From positions 114,609-178,608 of the forward strand of contig NW_019775820.1 in NCBI RefSeq assembly GCF_001039355.2: a DNA stretch of 64,000 bases, in the 5' to 3' direction. Below, piece after piece: positions 40,980 through 54,363 of this stretch. Every line of letters begins with the position of its first letter. Position 1 is the first letter of the stretch. The position numbers and the translations under genes are program-made. The notes below the pieces were generated by a model that had not been told where the DNA came from, did no database searches, and saw nothing but the letters and a program-made list of their open reading frames with translations. This DNA comes from Lingula anatina. Lineage: Eukaryota > Brachiopoda > Lingulata > Lingulida > Lingulidae.

Positions 40980-43689
40980 TTAAATAAAATGACTGCGATC
41001 TAGCACATCAAATTCTACCCCAAATATCCCCTCTTTTGTTGATTGCTTTGCCAATGCTGCAAGTGATCTAAGGAATTCTTTTTCAAATTCGTAACCTGCT
41101 TCATCACAGTTCTCCTCACTGACATCAGTGGGAAAGGATAATCTTAGGTGTTCTAAGCAGAGTGGAAATGGTTGCATCATTTGAATGCTTTCAAGTAGTT
41201 CAAATCGATCAAAAGCATTCTGACAAATATTGATGTATTTCAGCTTTCTTAATAAACATATACCTTTCAAAAGGTCCATGAGATGGGAGGTCTTGAATGA
41301 ACAGGATTCCAATTCTAGAACAATCAGATTTGAAAAATTTGAAAACAGTTCACCAAGTGAAGTGAAAGACAATGTCCCCAGCACATTTTCACTTAAATCT
41401 AACTCTGTTATTCCTGCAGAATGATGAGACCTCACAAGAAAGCTGACATCCGTTTCATTCAAGCAACATCCAGCAACACGCAAGTACTGTAAAGGCTGCA
41501 CTATATACCCTGTGACCCACAGTTTGTGTTTTAATCTATTGTTACTCAAATCTAACCTCTTCAAACATTTCAATTCTTTAAACATAGACATCAGTGCTTC
41601 ACATGCTTCATGATGTTTTTGCCAATTGATGTTGTTGCAAGATAAGTCCAGGGCTGTGATTTTGTAAAATCGAGAAATAAGTGGAGCAAGGCGCACAATC
41701 CCATCTTCAGTAAGGGCATTATACTTGAGCCTCAGTCCTAATAGGTGCTGAAATAAAGGATGGAAAAATCTTGTAGAAGTGACTTAAAAAGATATGCTTT
41801 TTATTGAGTAAAAGAGACAGCCTCAATAAAAAGTTGAAATAAAAAAATGAACATAAAATAAATTTAAGAATGACTACACAAGTAAAATTTCAACCTATAA
41901 AAAAGACATCCACGTAAAAAAATAAGACATTTTTCATTTATACAGCACATCAGAAAAAGATAAATTATATCAAAGTAGATTTGTGATGTACTACCTCAGG
42001 TATCAAATATTGCAGCAGGATGGTAAGTCTGGCCTCACCAATGCAGGTGGCATCCATTTTGGTCACTTGTACACCAAAGTGGACATTCTGGAACTGAGAG
42101 ACCTTTAATGCCTTACATAGCTCCATGTGGTTCTCTCCATTGGTAACACAGGCATCAAGTTGAATTCTATCTGTAATGCAAGGAAACGTCATTATCTAAT
42201 TGACCAACAAATACACACCAACAATAATAAATGAAGTACCTTGGAGGTTGCATAAAAATATGTTGGGCCACATTTCATGACTGTAGATTTAGGAAGGTTA
42301 GATCGCTTCATATCAAGACAAAGTGTGTTCTTTAGAAAACTGATGACACTTACGATACTTTTTTAAAGTTTTCAGATGAAAAGTAATGTTGACAAATGAG
42401 ATTAATTTTTTTCTACAAAATAAACTTTTGCTTGTTTGTTACTTCACTAATATTCATACTGAGTTGAAAAGAGATGAAAGAGGACCTTTTGCAGAAATCC
42501 TGAAAATGCTAGCACTGAAGGCCCACAGCTCAATTTGGGGACATAAATACAGCATAAATATCCGGATAAATGCAAAAGAATTTAATCTCAACACATTTCT
42601 GGTCTGAAATGGTTTCAATTACAGATTACTTTTGGTTATACTTACAACTGTCATCAGGTGGCAATGTTTCATCTACAGTATACACTGTTCTTTCTGAATC
42701 ATCCATAGATTCTTTCATTATATTGTTGTAAGCAGCAATAACTTCCTTTTGCTTTCCTTCATTGTACACAAGTAAACAGTGGGATGCTAGGTACTGCACA
42801 ATGATTTCCGCTGAAATGCATATCACATCCATTTTGATTATAATCAAATTAATACCCCTGCTCGAGTATTGCATATCAACTAGTAAGTGAAGTGCAAATG
42901 GAAGGAATACATACTCTCACTTATCTCAAGGCAAAATTTAAAAAATGCCTTTTAAATGTAAATTAATTCATAGGTTATAGTGATGATCAATAAGCACTTA
43001 AAAGTGTTAAAGAAACCAGAAACCTATGCTATAAATTTTCTTTTTCATGTTAAATAATCATGGTGACCATAACATCTTTGTGATATTGAAAAAAGTTAGA
43101 AATTAAGTCTCTTGAAGTCTCTCCCATTAACTTCTCTTGCTGAGCAGAAGATAAGAAATAAATCTAAGCCTTATGAAAAAAAATACAAGAAGAAAATATG
43201 TTAACCTGCTGGAAAACCAGACATGTCCAAGTACTTTAATTTTGTGGGTGTCCTTTTCTTTAAACACTCCACAAAGGTATGGGCCAAAGTTGTAGTGTAC
43301 TTGACTGCCATTCGCATATGATCTTTTGCATTCTCTACATTGTAAACCTGGGATACTCCTTGAAACAAATCAGGTGCCAGGTCTCGAACCGATAAGACCG
43401 CATAAGGCCAATGAGCAAGCAAGACCTCCATGGCGCGATCTCTATTTCTTCCAAGTGCAGCTCTCATTAAAGTTATGCACAATTCAGCCGGGATCGAACG
43501 AATTGATTTCAATGTTAAACTTGAATCCATGACAATTTTTTGGGCAGTTATATCAGCTAAAGAGGCTGCTGAATAATCTTTGAGAAATTGCGGTAGCATA
43601 CACGAACAAGTCGAGTGGGTTGAGCCAGCGACTTCAAGTTCAACTGGGTATAGAGATCCTGTTAAATTCGATAAAAATTCTGTCCCCAT
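40980..43689 (-). CDS. LRRC14: LRRC14-like leucine-rich repeat protein (PRAME/LRRC14 family)
   Basis: Four exons: 43689-43206, 42810-42646, 42170-41995 and 41747-40980. GT-AG junctions and closed phases give 530 aa, somewhat longer than vertebrate LRRC14 (about 490). The N-terminal part has SIPAELCITLMRAAL, LLAHWPYAVLSVRDL and KLKYLDMSGF, matching the family's PRELF.LLFK..F, HTWPFPLLSFQ.L and LRVLDMTGL pattern. The C-terminal exon carries irregular LRRs (ITALDLSCNN, LKRLDLSNNRL, ITELDLSENVLG, LIVLELESCSF). Vertebrate LRRC14 is reported to bind the IKK complex and dampen NF-kB, and PRAME relatives can serve as cullin substrate receptors (family knowledge). Function here is inferred. It lies head-to-head with RSAD1. 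Confidence 0.85.
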
Positions 43690-44034
43690 GATGACTTCTT
43701 TAAATCAGCATAATGCCAAGAATACTTAATTGAATTCTCAGGAAAGTAAACACCGTCGCATCCTGAGGTAAATTATGGAGCTGGAGCAGTTGGAGACGTT
43801 AAGCTTGCCAACAGACCGGAAATGTAGCAATAAACAGGAAGTTGCGCGAGGGAGGGAATGTATGAAAGGTTTCATTTTTGCAAGAGTAACAGTTTTGTCT
43901 AAAACATTTAGATCTGGAACGTAAAGTATAACGGTGGAGAACATATTTTGTCACATATGAAAGTCCAAAAACTTTTGTATAAACAGATGTGCATATAACT
44001 TTAGGTGCTACTTAGTTTTACTAGTCATATAAAC
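43690..44034. promoter_or_regulatory. Bidirectional promoter, LRRC14-like / RSAD1
   Basis: Only about 345 bp separate the divergent start codons. It is more GC-rich than its surroundings, has no TATA box, and contains CCGGAA at 43816-43821, an ETS/GABP-type site typical of bidirectional housekeeping promoters. Confidence 0.6.
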
Positions 44035-45046
44035 ATGAAATGCTCTCGTTACATGTGTATGCGTTTGAGTAACGTTACATGTAGCTGTCGGCTGACTTAC
44101 ACTAGTGCAGGTTATAGACGATGGATTGGCGTGCCACGGACGGGGACAGTGTGTAACATCGGCAACAGGATTCTTAGTGGCACTTACTTCACTTCCCATG
44201 TTTCCAGAATGGCGTCAAAGGTTGGAAGCTCTTCAAAGAATGACAAGAATTTTACTTTAAACGCGTGGGAAGACACTGCAACTCTGTATGTTCATGTAAG
44301 AATGATTTATTGTCTTATTGGGAGATGCTGCTTTTGTGCAACATCGTAAGAAACTTAATGATGGCCTGCTTTTATAGATATAGGGTAATAAAAATATGAA
44401 AGAAATAAATGTTTTCAATTGAATTAAAGTTATATGAGTGGTGATAAGAAGAAAGTGTGTAAATTGAAAATTAAAGCAAATGCTATGAAAATGAGCATGA
44501 CAACCTATTTTTACATTGCAGTGGCCATATTGCTCAAAAAGGTGTACATATTGTAACTTCAATAAATATATCAAGTAAGTATTATAAATGTAAAAATGAA
44601 TTCATGATTGGAGTTTTCGTGTTTATACACATTACTTTCATTTAAAAATGCAATCTGGATTAAATTCTGAATCATGCAGAATGCCCTTTGAATATCATAT
44701 ATTTTCTAAATTCTTAGTCATAGATATTTCAATTAACTTTGTTTCCCAAAGCATTTTTATAAAATAGATGTTGATTTTATTTTCTTAGCAATAATGTTGA
44801 TCACAGAAGAATGGAAAGATGTTTAGAAAAGGAGATTCAAAGTTTGACCAAAGTGAGTGGTGTTAAGAAAATAGGTTCTATTTTCTTTGGCGGAGGTAAG
44901 TCATGATCAATATATATATATATATATTGGTCTTTTTTATTTCGATCTGTTTGCGCCCCTGACAAGGCCTCTGGGCCGAAACAGCTGTAGGGACTTATAT
45001 TAATTAAAATGGAGAGAACAGATTAACTTTGTTCGTTTTCTTGTCT

Positions 45047-45129
<83 letters not shown>

Positions 45130-45154
45130 TTTCTTGTCTTTTCTAAACATCTTT

Positions 45155-45210
<56 letters not shown>

Positions 45211-48200
45211 CTTTAAAGTGAAAAAGTTGTTACATTTATATATGCATTATGGTGCTAAATTTGATGAACATTTACAGGGGTGGATCCAGAGAGATTTTTT
45301 AAGTCTTTCAAACCTTCTTTGTTGATCCGTCCTAGATTTTTGACCATCTTCCAACAAAAAAAATTAGAGGCATGTCAATGTAAACTTGACAATTTCTGAC
45401 CATCTTTCAGAAGACGGCTTTCATCTGCCCCTAATTTACAACATATCATTTGACTTTATCAGGAACTCCCAGTCTTGCACAGCCACAGACCCTGCAGAGG
45501 GTGGTAGAAACTGCTGCTGCCTGTGCTCTGTTACCAGGAGATGCAGAAGTATCTCTTGAAGCCAACCCAACTCTTTTAGAGACTAAAAAAATTAGGTGAG
45601 AAAATAATTTTTATATAGATGAGTGACTTTTCACCAGAAAAAGTTATCTTATTGATACATATATCAAAATGAAATATCAACAGGAAACCTTGGTTTATTT
45701 CATGATTTGCATCAAATTTGGTTTACATGAAGCTACTTTTGATAATTATTCTTTTTTCAGAGAGATGAAACAAGCTGGAGTCAACAGACTCTCAGTAGGA
45801 ACACAGGTAGCAATATTTAAACTCTTCTTTAATTTTCAAAGTGGTAGTCAATTAATGCACAGCGATGTTGTGAACATTTTCTAACAATAAAAACATAAGA
45901 GAAGAAAGTAGTACAATTTTTTAGCATGTGCATTTTTTTTTTTTTTTTGATTGATAAGTTGTCTATTTAATTATTACTGTGCTGTACCTAAAAGTAGTTT
46001 AAATAGCTGAAATTAGAAGTATTGACAATGCAAATTTATTATTTGATTTTATTCAAATTTTGGAAATCTTCATACATCTAGTACATATTCCTTCTTGATT
46101 TAGTCCTTTAGTCATAAATTTCTGAAACTGCTGGGAAGAGAACACTCTGGAGAAGATGCTGTCAGGTAAAGCCTCCTACCTGAATTTATGTTGGTTGCAC
46201 TGAACATGGTTGGAAACAATACATAGCATTATATCAAGAGGATTACAAATTAATAGTAATAAGGATATGAAAATGTTTCTCATATTTATTTGAATATTTG
46301 TGTGGTACCTAAAGTGAACCATAGTTTATAATAGAGTGTATTTTTGTGTTGTTTGATTTCTTTTTGGCTCATAGTGAACCAAAGAGAAATTAAATTGATA
46401 TGTTTCCAGGTGTATTGAAGAGGCAAAGTCGGTGTTTCCTGGGAAAACTTCTTTAGATCTAATATTTGGCCTTCCTGAACAATCCATCAGTGAATGGGAA
46501 TCAGACTTGAAACAGGTATAAGAATTTTTTCTTTAACATGAAACACAGTTATGAAAGGTTTTCATTAATTAATGCCTTCTTTTCTTCATCAATTTTCATT
46601 TTACTTTCAAATGGTTTATCATTGTAAATTCTCATAAACATAACTTGATGATCATTGCTCTATGATCTATTTTTAGGCTATAAATGTAGCAGATAACCAC
46701 ATCTCCTTATACCAGTTAACACTTGAGAGAGGCACTGCTTTATTTAAAGATATCATGATGGGACATTATGTAAGTAAAATTTGTACTGCTCTGAAAGCTT
46801 TTCTTAATTTCATCTCTGTTTATAAGTATTTATTTATGGTGATTTTTCTAAATTGGTTATTTTATTTTCATTTCCATCATATTCTTACATTAATTTAAGC
46901 CTTGGGCTTATGTAAATTTATTTATTATGGAGATTAAATTAAGTTTTTTTTTTTTTGGAAGACTTAGGTCCAGTTTATGACACAGTCAGTATTGTTGTCA
47001 AGCACATTGGTCTTATTTAGATATTTTAATGAATTTTTTAGGTAATGCCAGATGATGATGTTGTTGCAGAAATGTATGAACTGGCTGTTCAGGTAAAAAT
47101 TCACTTATTTCTCCAACTCCACTCTTAACACCCCTACCCCACTACTCTGCACATCCACTTCTTTATAGCTAAACCTTTTGTTTGAGACCATTAAATGTTG
47201 CCTCTTTGTATTTGCACCTTGAAATGCTATAATTATTTATATTTTAATATCTATATCTATGATATAGATATTAAAATATAAATAATTATAACATTGATAT
47301 TTTAATATCTATATCTATGATATTTTAAAAACTTTCTATAGTTTGAAAACATTTTTAAGGTACTTGAAGATGCTGGGTTTGAACGATATGAAGTTTCAAA
47401 TTTTGCAAGGAAGGTAAATAGTTGACACAGTAACTGATTTAAAATCTCCTGTAAAATTTATGTTGAACAAAAGCCAGGAGAAATTGCAGAAAAATGATGT
47501 AATCAAATTAACCCTTGTCTTATATGTTGTAATATATATTCAATTGAATTATTCATTTAATCTTTAATGATTTGTTGGGAAGAAAAAAACTGCATTTTTA
47601 TTCTATGTGGCATCTGACTATAATTTGTAAATGAAATATGATACACTAAGTAATCACAGATTATCATGCACCTGTTTCATTTTCATAAATAATTATAAGT
47701 AATTTTCCATACTTTCACCACTTATTTCTGTCTGTACTGTTGCTTCTTACCCATAATGTTTCAGAATGCAAGAAGTACCCATAACCAAGCCTATTGGAGA
47801 GGAGACAATTATATTGGTGTTGGGCCTGGTAATTTTTAGCACTCAGTCCTTAAAATTTATTTTATTTTTAGACAATGAGAGAGGTATTTGAACCAGTTTT
47901 GCTTAATGCATGGTGCAACTTTTTGGCTCATTTTCAATGTACATGATAGTACATGTATCAGTCTGATGAAAGAAGATTATGTGTTACATGCTTGCATTGA
48001 GGCCTGTAGACCTATTATAAATTAAAGATCAAGGAGAAGGCCCTGCCCATGGTAATGTGATAAAATACTCATAATTTGCTGTGCTGTGTTTCAGGGGCAC
48101 ATGGCCGATTTCTTGTCCATACCAAAGAGGGAAGACATCGTGAGGCAAGAATTCAAACCCTTGAACCTCAGCCATGGATGACTGAAGTGGAAAAGTATGG

Positions 48201-49424
48201 AGATGGCACCAGAAAGAGAGTTATCCAAGAGACAAATGATATGTATGTCAGCGCACCTTCTTCTCCCTTTCACCTGACACTTGCTTTACATAGCAACAGC
48301 GACTTAAAATATTAACTAGCACTTGTAAGTGCCAGAACCTACCATGTTTATAGAGGGATAAATGAAAATAATTTTCAGAAATGTAGCAGATTTGTTTTGG
48401 TGTACAATGTACTGTACGAATGATTTTTGCATTAACCTATTTTTTACACTTTCATTATAGACTGGAAGAAATCTTAATGCTGGGATTGAGAACTAAAGAG
48501 GGAATATCGAATGTGGTAAGTTACTCTCGTCTTTTAGACTCGTAAACAGTTTAAGGTATTCCTTACATGTTGAAATTCATGAAATCAGTTTTAGAGAAGG
48601 GGCTAACCATGAAAAGTACCAGGGTGGACATAACCAATCTTCTGGGTCTTCCAGAAGATGGTCAGATCTTTTAAGTTTACATTGATGGGCATCTCATTTT
48701 TTCTTTCGGAAGAAAGTCAGAAATGGAGGATTTATCAACAAAGATAATTTGGAAGGCTGTCAGATCTGCCCCTTAGTACATCTTAAAAGAGACCTTTTAC
48801 ATGTACCCTAATAGAACAATAGAATAATTAGTCAATATATTATTTTTTCTGACTGCAGCATTGGCAGAAATTTAGCAACTCATCCATTCAAGATATATTT
48901 GCTTGTAATGAAGATGTTCAAGATTTTGTGGACTTAGGATTACTCAGGCTTGATGAGGAGAGGTAGCTTAATTATCACATTTGTGCACATGCAAGCAGTT
49001 GTTTACTTTTTCCAATTGTAATTTGATAAAGATAAATAACTTTAAGAAGTATAATTGGTAGCAGTAGAGGAAAAGTGTTAGTATTAAGAAAATGAATTTA
49101 TAAAAGGCACAAATTATAATCTAATGTATAATTTTTAAAAGTGGCAACAAATGTGTGCATGTTTAAATATAATTGTATTGATAATTCTGTTTTGGAACCT
49201 CATTCTGTGAAATTTATATTGCTGTAGTTATAAATGATGTATGTGAAATAATTTATTCTCAAAATGATTTGGGCTGCCATTTAAGACAGGTAAAATTATT
49301 CATCTCATTTATTTTCAGCTTGTGCGCCACAAGTAAGGGACTAAATGTCATTGACAGTGTTCTGCGTGTACTGCTTAATTCTCTGCACCATAACCTACAA
49401 GATCAGGACTCAAAACACACGTGA
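44035..49424 (+). CDS. RSAD1: RSAD1 / HemW-like radical SAM protein, mitochondrial
   Basis: Fifteen exons: 44035-44295, 44522-44574, 44789-44895, 45463-45595, 45761-45806, 46104-46165, 46410-46515, 46677-46769, 47042-47092, 47360-47413, 47765-47828, 48095-48242, 48461-48515, 48859-48962 and 49319-49424. The total is 480 aa and the frame closes exactly. The radical-SAM CxxxCxxC is in [18 protein letters not shown] (Cys 91, 95, 98). The SAM-binding FFGGGTPSL and the HemW signatures [28 protein letters not shown] and [21 protein letters not shown] are present. HemW proteins bind haem and act in haem trafficking rather than as coproporphyrinogen oxidase (family knowledge). Residues 1-60 are basic and free of Asp/Glu, like a mitochondrial presequence. 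An in-frame ATG at 44005 is also possible, and ATG 44209 would give a cytosolic form of 422 aa. Confidence 0.96.
44911..44928. repeat. (TA)n microsatellite in RSAD1 intron 3
   Basis: Short TA run immediately 5' of the hammerhead-like motif. Longer TA runs follow at 45052-45126 and 45157-45209. Confidence 0.85.
44954..44994 (+). ncRNA. Degenerate hammerhead-ribozyme-like motif
   Basis: In RSAD1 intron 3. The order of parts is a CCC arm, CTGACAA (44959-44965), a GGCC/GGCC stem II with a short loop (44966-44977), GAAAC (44978-44982), a short palindromic AGCT stem III with GTA (44987-44989), then GGG pairing with CCC. This is the type I hammerhead layout (CUGANGA ... GAAA) found in Penelope-like elements and retrozymes (established knowledge). 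The core G8 is A here (CUGACAA), so self-cleavage is unlikely. Probably a relic of a mobile-element end. No RT or other coding sequence is nearby. Confidence 0.45.
45052..45209. repeat. Two long (TA)n tracts
   Basis: TA runs at about 45052-45126 and 45157-45209. They are separated by a spacer whose CTTTCTTGTCTTTCT-like sequence also precedes the first run, so the unit may be duplicated. Confidence 0.9.
45276..45433 (+). repeat. MITE-like element, copy 2
   Basis: 158 bp in RSAD1 intron 3. It begins AGGGGTGGATCC and ends CTGCCCCTA, flanked by ATTTAC at 45270-45275 and 45434-45439 (target-site duplication). The interior follows copy 1: TTTTTGACCATCTTCC, GTCAATGTAAA, TTTCTGACCATCTT, GAAGA.GGCTT. 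Confidence 0.78.
47228..47290. repeat. Perfect 30-bp-arm palindrome
   Basis: In RSAD1 intron 9. Arms 47228-47257 and 47261-47290 are exact reverse complements around a 3-nt loop (47258-47260). A partial direct copy of the centre (ATTTTAATATCTATATCTATGATAT) follows within about 40 bp. This resembles a small foldback/MITE-type element or a replication-slippage product. Confidence 0.85.
48598..48773 (-). repeat. MITE-like element, copy 3 (inverted)
   Basis: In RSAD1 intron 13, opposite orientation to copies 1 and 2. Its reverse complement shows GACAGCCTTCCAAAT, CTCCATTTCTGAC, TCAATGTAAA, CTGACCATCTTCCAGAAGACCCAGAAGAT in the same order as copy 1. The ends are again AGGGG...CCCCT. The flanks show no clear target-site duplication, so it may be older. 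Confidence 0.7.
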
Positions 49425-49448
49425 CACAAACCTGTCATTATAACCAAC

Positions 49449-49485
<37 letters not shown>

Positions 49486-52360
49486 GATATCAAGAAAAAT
49501 GTATCAATCATTTAATAGCAAACCAATGTTGAGGTGTCATCCCAACTGTCAGTCCTTGAATGTAAGTTCCTGCAGCATAAAGAAAATTTAGAATTCAGAA
49601 TTTGACTGATACATATTCCTGCATCTTATTTTACTGGATGGCTACAAACATTCAGTCAAAGTGCTCATATATTGTGGTGAAAGCTGTCAGAAAATTTGAA
49701 GCAACATTTCCCATATGATGAACAATTAGAGATTTTCCCCATGCTTCTGGTTTAACAAATGTAACAACCACAATCAAGCATTTTTTATAAAACTATGTTA
49801 AATTTAAATATTATAACCCATATAAGCCAAAGCATGGATATACATGTGTTTAGTTATAATGCAGCAGAGGTTCAACTTCATCAAATCCATAGTAGCATTC
49901 TAACTCCGTTGTTCTGAGTCTTATGTCCTCTTGACTTTTCCTATTCTGGTATATGGTATGAAATATTATGATTAAGAAGATATAAGACAGTTTATTAATA
50001 AACATATTTTTATTGTGCTATTTGTCAGTACATAAATAAAAATGAAATTTAAAATAAACTTAAAACATTTTATTTCTAAAACTATCAACAATAATAATAA
50101 TATAAATTAATTAGTCTAATATATAATGAACCATTTTGGATTGGATCTTTGGAATTGTAGAAAGCAAAGCAATCAAAATCTTTACATATCATTCTGTCAT
50201 TTCACTTTGTTAAATTCCTACTATCTACATTTTTAAAAGGTGTCAGTTGTTGGGCTATTTAGTGTGGGATTAAAATTTTTAATATGTTTACATTTGCATC
50301 TTAAATAGCTGGAACTGTTATCCTAAAAAAGTGATGAAATTTTTATTTCTGCTTAAAAATAATTTGTGTGTGAGAACAAAAGGAGGATTTTGGGTTTGGA
50401 TTTCAAAGTGGTAGCCTGAGTGCACTAGAATGCTGTCAATAATACCGCTTTTGTTTTTCCCAATGGAAAAATCAGTAAAATCCCATTTTTAGTTTTTTTT
50501 CCCTTTGGAAAGAAATACATAAGATGGGTATTCAAAGTTTGCACTTATAATTTATGAAACAAACAGGTACATTTCTACCATAAAATTAAACATAGGACTG
50601 CCCCAATATGAAAATTAATGCTGAGATAATGGCATCACTGTGGACCTGTGTTTGCAATCATCTTCGTCATGGTTACTGATTTTTTCTCTAATACATACTG
50701 ATGTGAAAATGCTCTTTTTTTCAACAAAATATTGAAGTGCTTATTGCACAACTAACATGTATACATAATTGAGGACAAAAATTTAAATAAAAATGCAATG
50801 GATTAATACACTATGATAAGAAATAAAAACCAGGCAGGTGCATGTTCATAAATTCTGAATTTGAAACAAAATTAAATGCTGCTGTATAATACTGATTAAA
50901 AAAAAATAAATAAAAGCAATAAATTACACTTGCATCATTAGTACTATTTTCAAATCGAATCTTTCAATATGCTATCATATTCCTATTGCAGGTCTTAAAG
51001 GTAATTTATTTACTTGCAAACAATTTAATATTATGCAATGCTAAAAATTCTCCTCCCATCTAGTTCCACTTTGGTATGCAGAACTGATAAAAGCACCTGA
51101 CCAAAGCTGTTTTTGCTATAGCAAATAAAATTTGGTGCATGCCATAACACAAGCTAGCCCCCCCTCCCCCCCTTTTGTTTTGGCCTTGGATGGCACAAGG
51201 TGGTGCTATGCCCTCTTTAGGCCAGTGGCTCAGCTCATAGTATTCATTATCTACTGCACATAGCAATGAAATCTTGGTCAAGAGAGAATATATTTATCCT
51301 TGCATTTAGGGAAGTTTGGATGTTATATATATCCACATTTTAATTCATTTCGGCATTCTAGTTGAAATAACTGTACCTCAAATGGGTTTTCTTCCTGACA
51401 ATAGTGCTTCCTTTATACTATAGTTACTTTGCCTACACCTACCTTAATAACTTTTTAAGAGAATGCGTATTCAACCTTACCAAGATTGTCCCTTGACTGT
51501 CCTCATTTATTGTCAACTCTCATTTCAACCCAAATTGGGCTTCTTTGGGAAATTCTTTTTAGAAATCTGCAGGGGTAACATTTTTCTGTCATTTCAATAC
51601 AATGTGATAAGCTGTTCTTTATATAGTTAATTGAGAAATAAATAAACTTTATTAATATACAAATGCAACGTAACATTAATTGTGTGATGGTTAGCAATGT
51701 TAAAATCACTCCAACTATAACTATCTATGATCAGGAAATCATTTAATTATAATTCAAAAATGTATTATGGTAATCAATTTTTTGTTACCTTGGGAACACA
51801 TACTAGTAAGTCACCTCAATATACTTCACGAGTCCTTTATAAATTCAGAAATCAATTGTTAAAAATCATAAACATGATACAAATATGAGTTAAATAACAT
51901 GGCAGTCTGACTGAAATGTCCCACACATTTTTAAATAAAGTCTTACATCCTAATGAATGAGTTTTATTTTGAAGGAAAAGAGCATGCCATCCAAGTTATT
52001 ATTACTTGACTGTATAACTTTTTTCAAAGTTGTTTTAATGCAGTCAAATTGTGTCACATTTTACAAAATGACTTGAGTGGCACCTCTGGAAAGTTAAATT
52101 TATTTGAGGGAGCTAATCATTCATGAGGTCTAAAAAAGGTATTTGCTTGTGATATGTGCAGTCATATTAAAAAACACAGAACACCATGCCAACTTTGTTA
52201 ATATTTTTTTGTGAAATAGGGCTCTGGATTTGCAATGTTCTTCTTCATATCAGTACCAAGTCAGAGGTAATGTGAACACCATGTATATTGCACTATATTA
52301 GCTGATTTGGTTATCCTACTCCATATTACCACAATGTTAACACTCCACCATGATTCATGA
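49425..52360. other. Convergent 3' region, RSAD1 and FAM89
   Basis: No coding exon was found. It contains a (TA)n run at about 49450-49481, plus-strand AATAAA near 49998 that could end RSAD1, and minus-strand AATAAA motifs on the FAM89 side. The C-rich tract near 51160-51175 is a simple repeat. Confidence 0.5.
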
Positions 52361-53659
<1,299 letters not shown>

Positions 53660-54363
53660 TTCAGAGAATAGATTTATTCAACTTCACCTTTATAGCGACG
53701 AACGGCCTTCTGCAAGTAAAAATCCCTCTTACGTTCAGCTTTTCTCAAAGTTCTGTATAATATTTAAAACATTCGGCAGAAAATGGTAGTTTAAAAGTCG
53801 ATATGTCCCAGAAAAATGTGACTTCACATACTTCTCATAGTCAGGTGCAGCACTGCCCCCTAATGAATTTAAACGGATGCCACACGATCACAAATGAATA
53901 GAGCATCATCGCAAGGTGAAGGTCAACTTACTTCTAACATGTACAAGTAATATATCGAGATAAACAAAAATACAGTGGCTCGCAATTGTTATTTTTGAAT
54001 AAATATGTGAAGAAATAGCAATAAGTATTCAACTGATAAATTTACGAAATTTCCAAAGCAACGACCCTGCTCTCTAGTGAAAAGAGACGGAGCCGAGAAA
54101 AAAAGGAAAGTGCAAGTTAGTAGTAGCATAATTGGGTTACTAATCGTTATCATTCACCCGGCATCAGGCCTGAAATTTAAGTTGGAGGTGAAAGGCACCT
54201 TTCGCGGCTTTAAGACTGCCGCAACGGGTGAACTAAAACCGTATGAAAACTTACTCCAGACAGTGCCATGTTGAGATAAGTTGCAAACTGTGGTACACCG
54301 ACTATTAATACTGGGAGTATATACAGGTCAAGTGTAAAGCCGCAGCTATTCCCATACGGTAAA
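53660..54363. promoter_or_regulatory. Divergent promoter region, FAM89 / HEPN-PGRP
   Basis: Roughly 700 bp between divergent start codons. A short open frame at 54077-54274 (65 codons) has no recognisable domain and is treated as 5' UTR/intergenic. No further element was identified. Confidence 0.45.

Noticed and set aside
45029-45325. 98-codon frame made of Ile-Tyr repeats
   Set aside because: It is a translation of the TA microsatellites.
54077-54274. Plus-strand 65-codon open frame before the HEPN gene
   Set aside because: No recognisable domain and it lies in the divergent promoter. It has a hydrophobic patch but no splice link to the HEPN exon that I could support.
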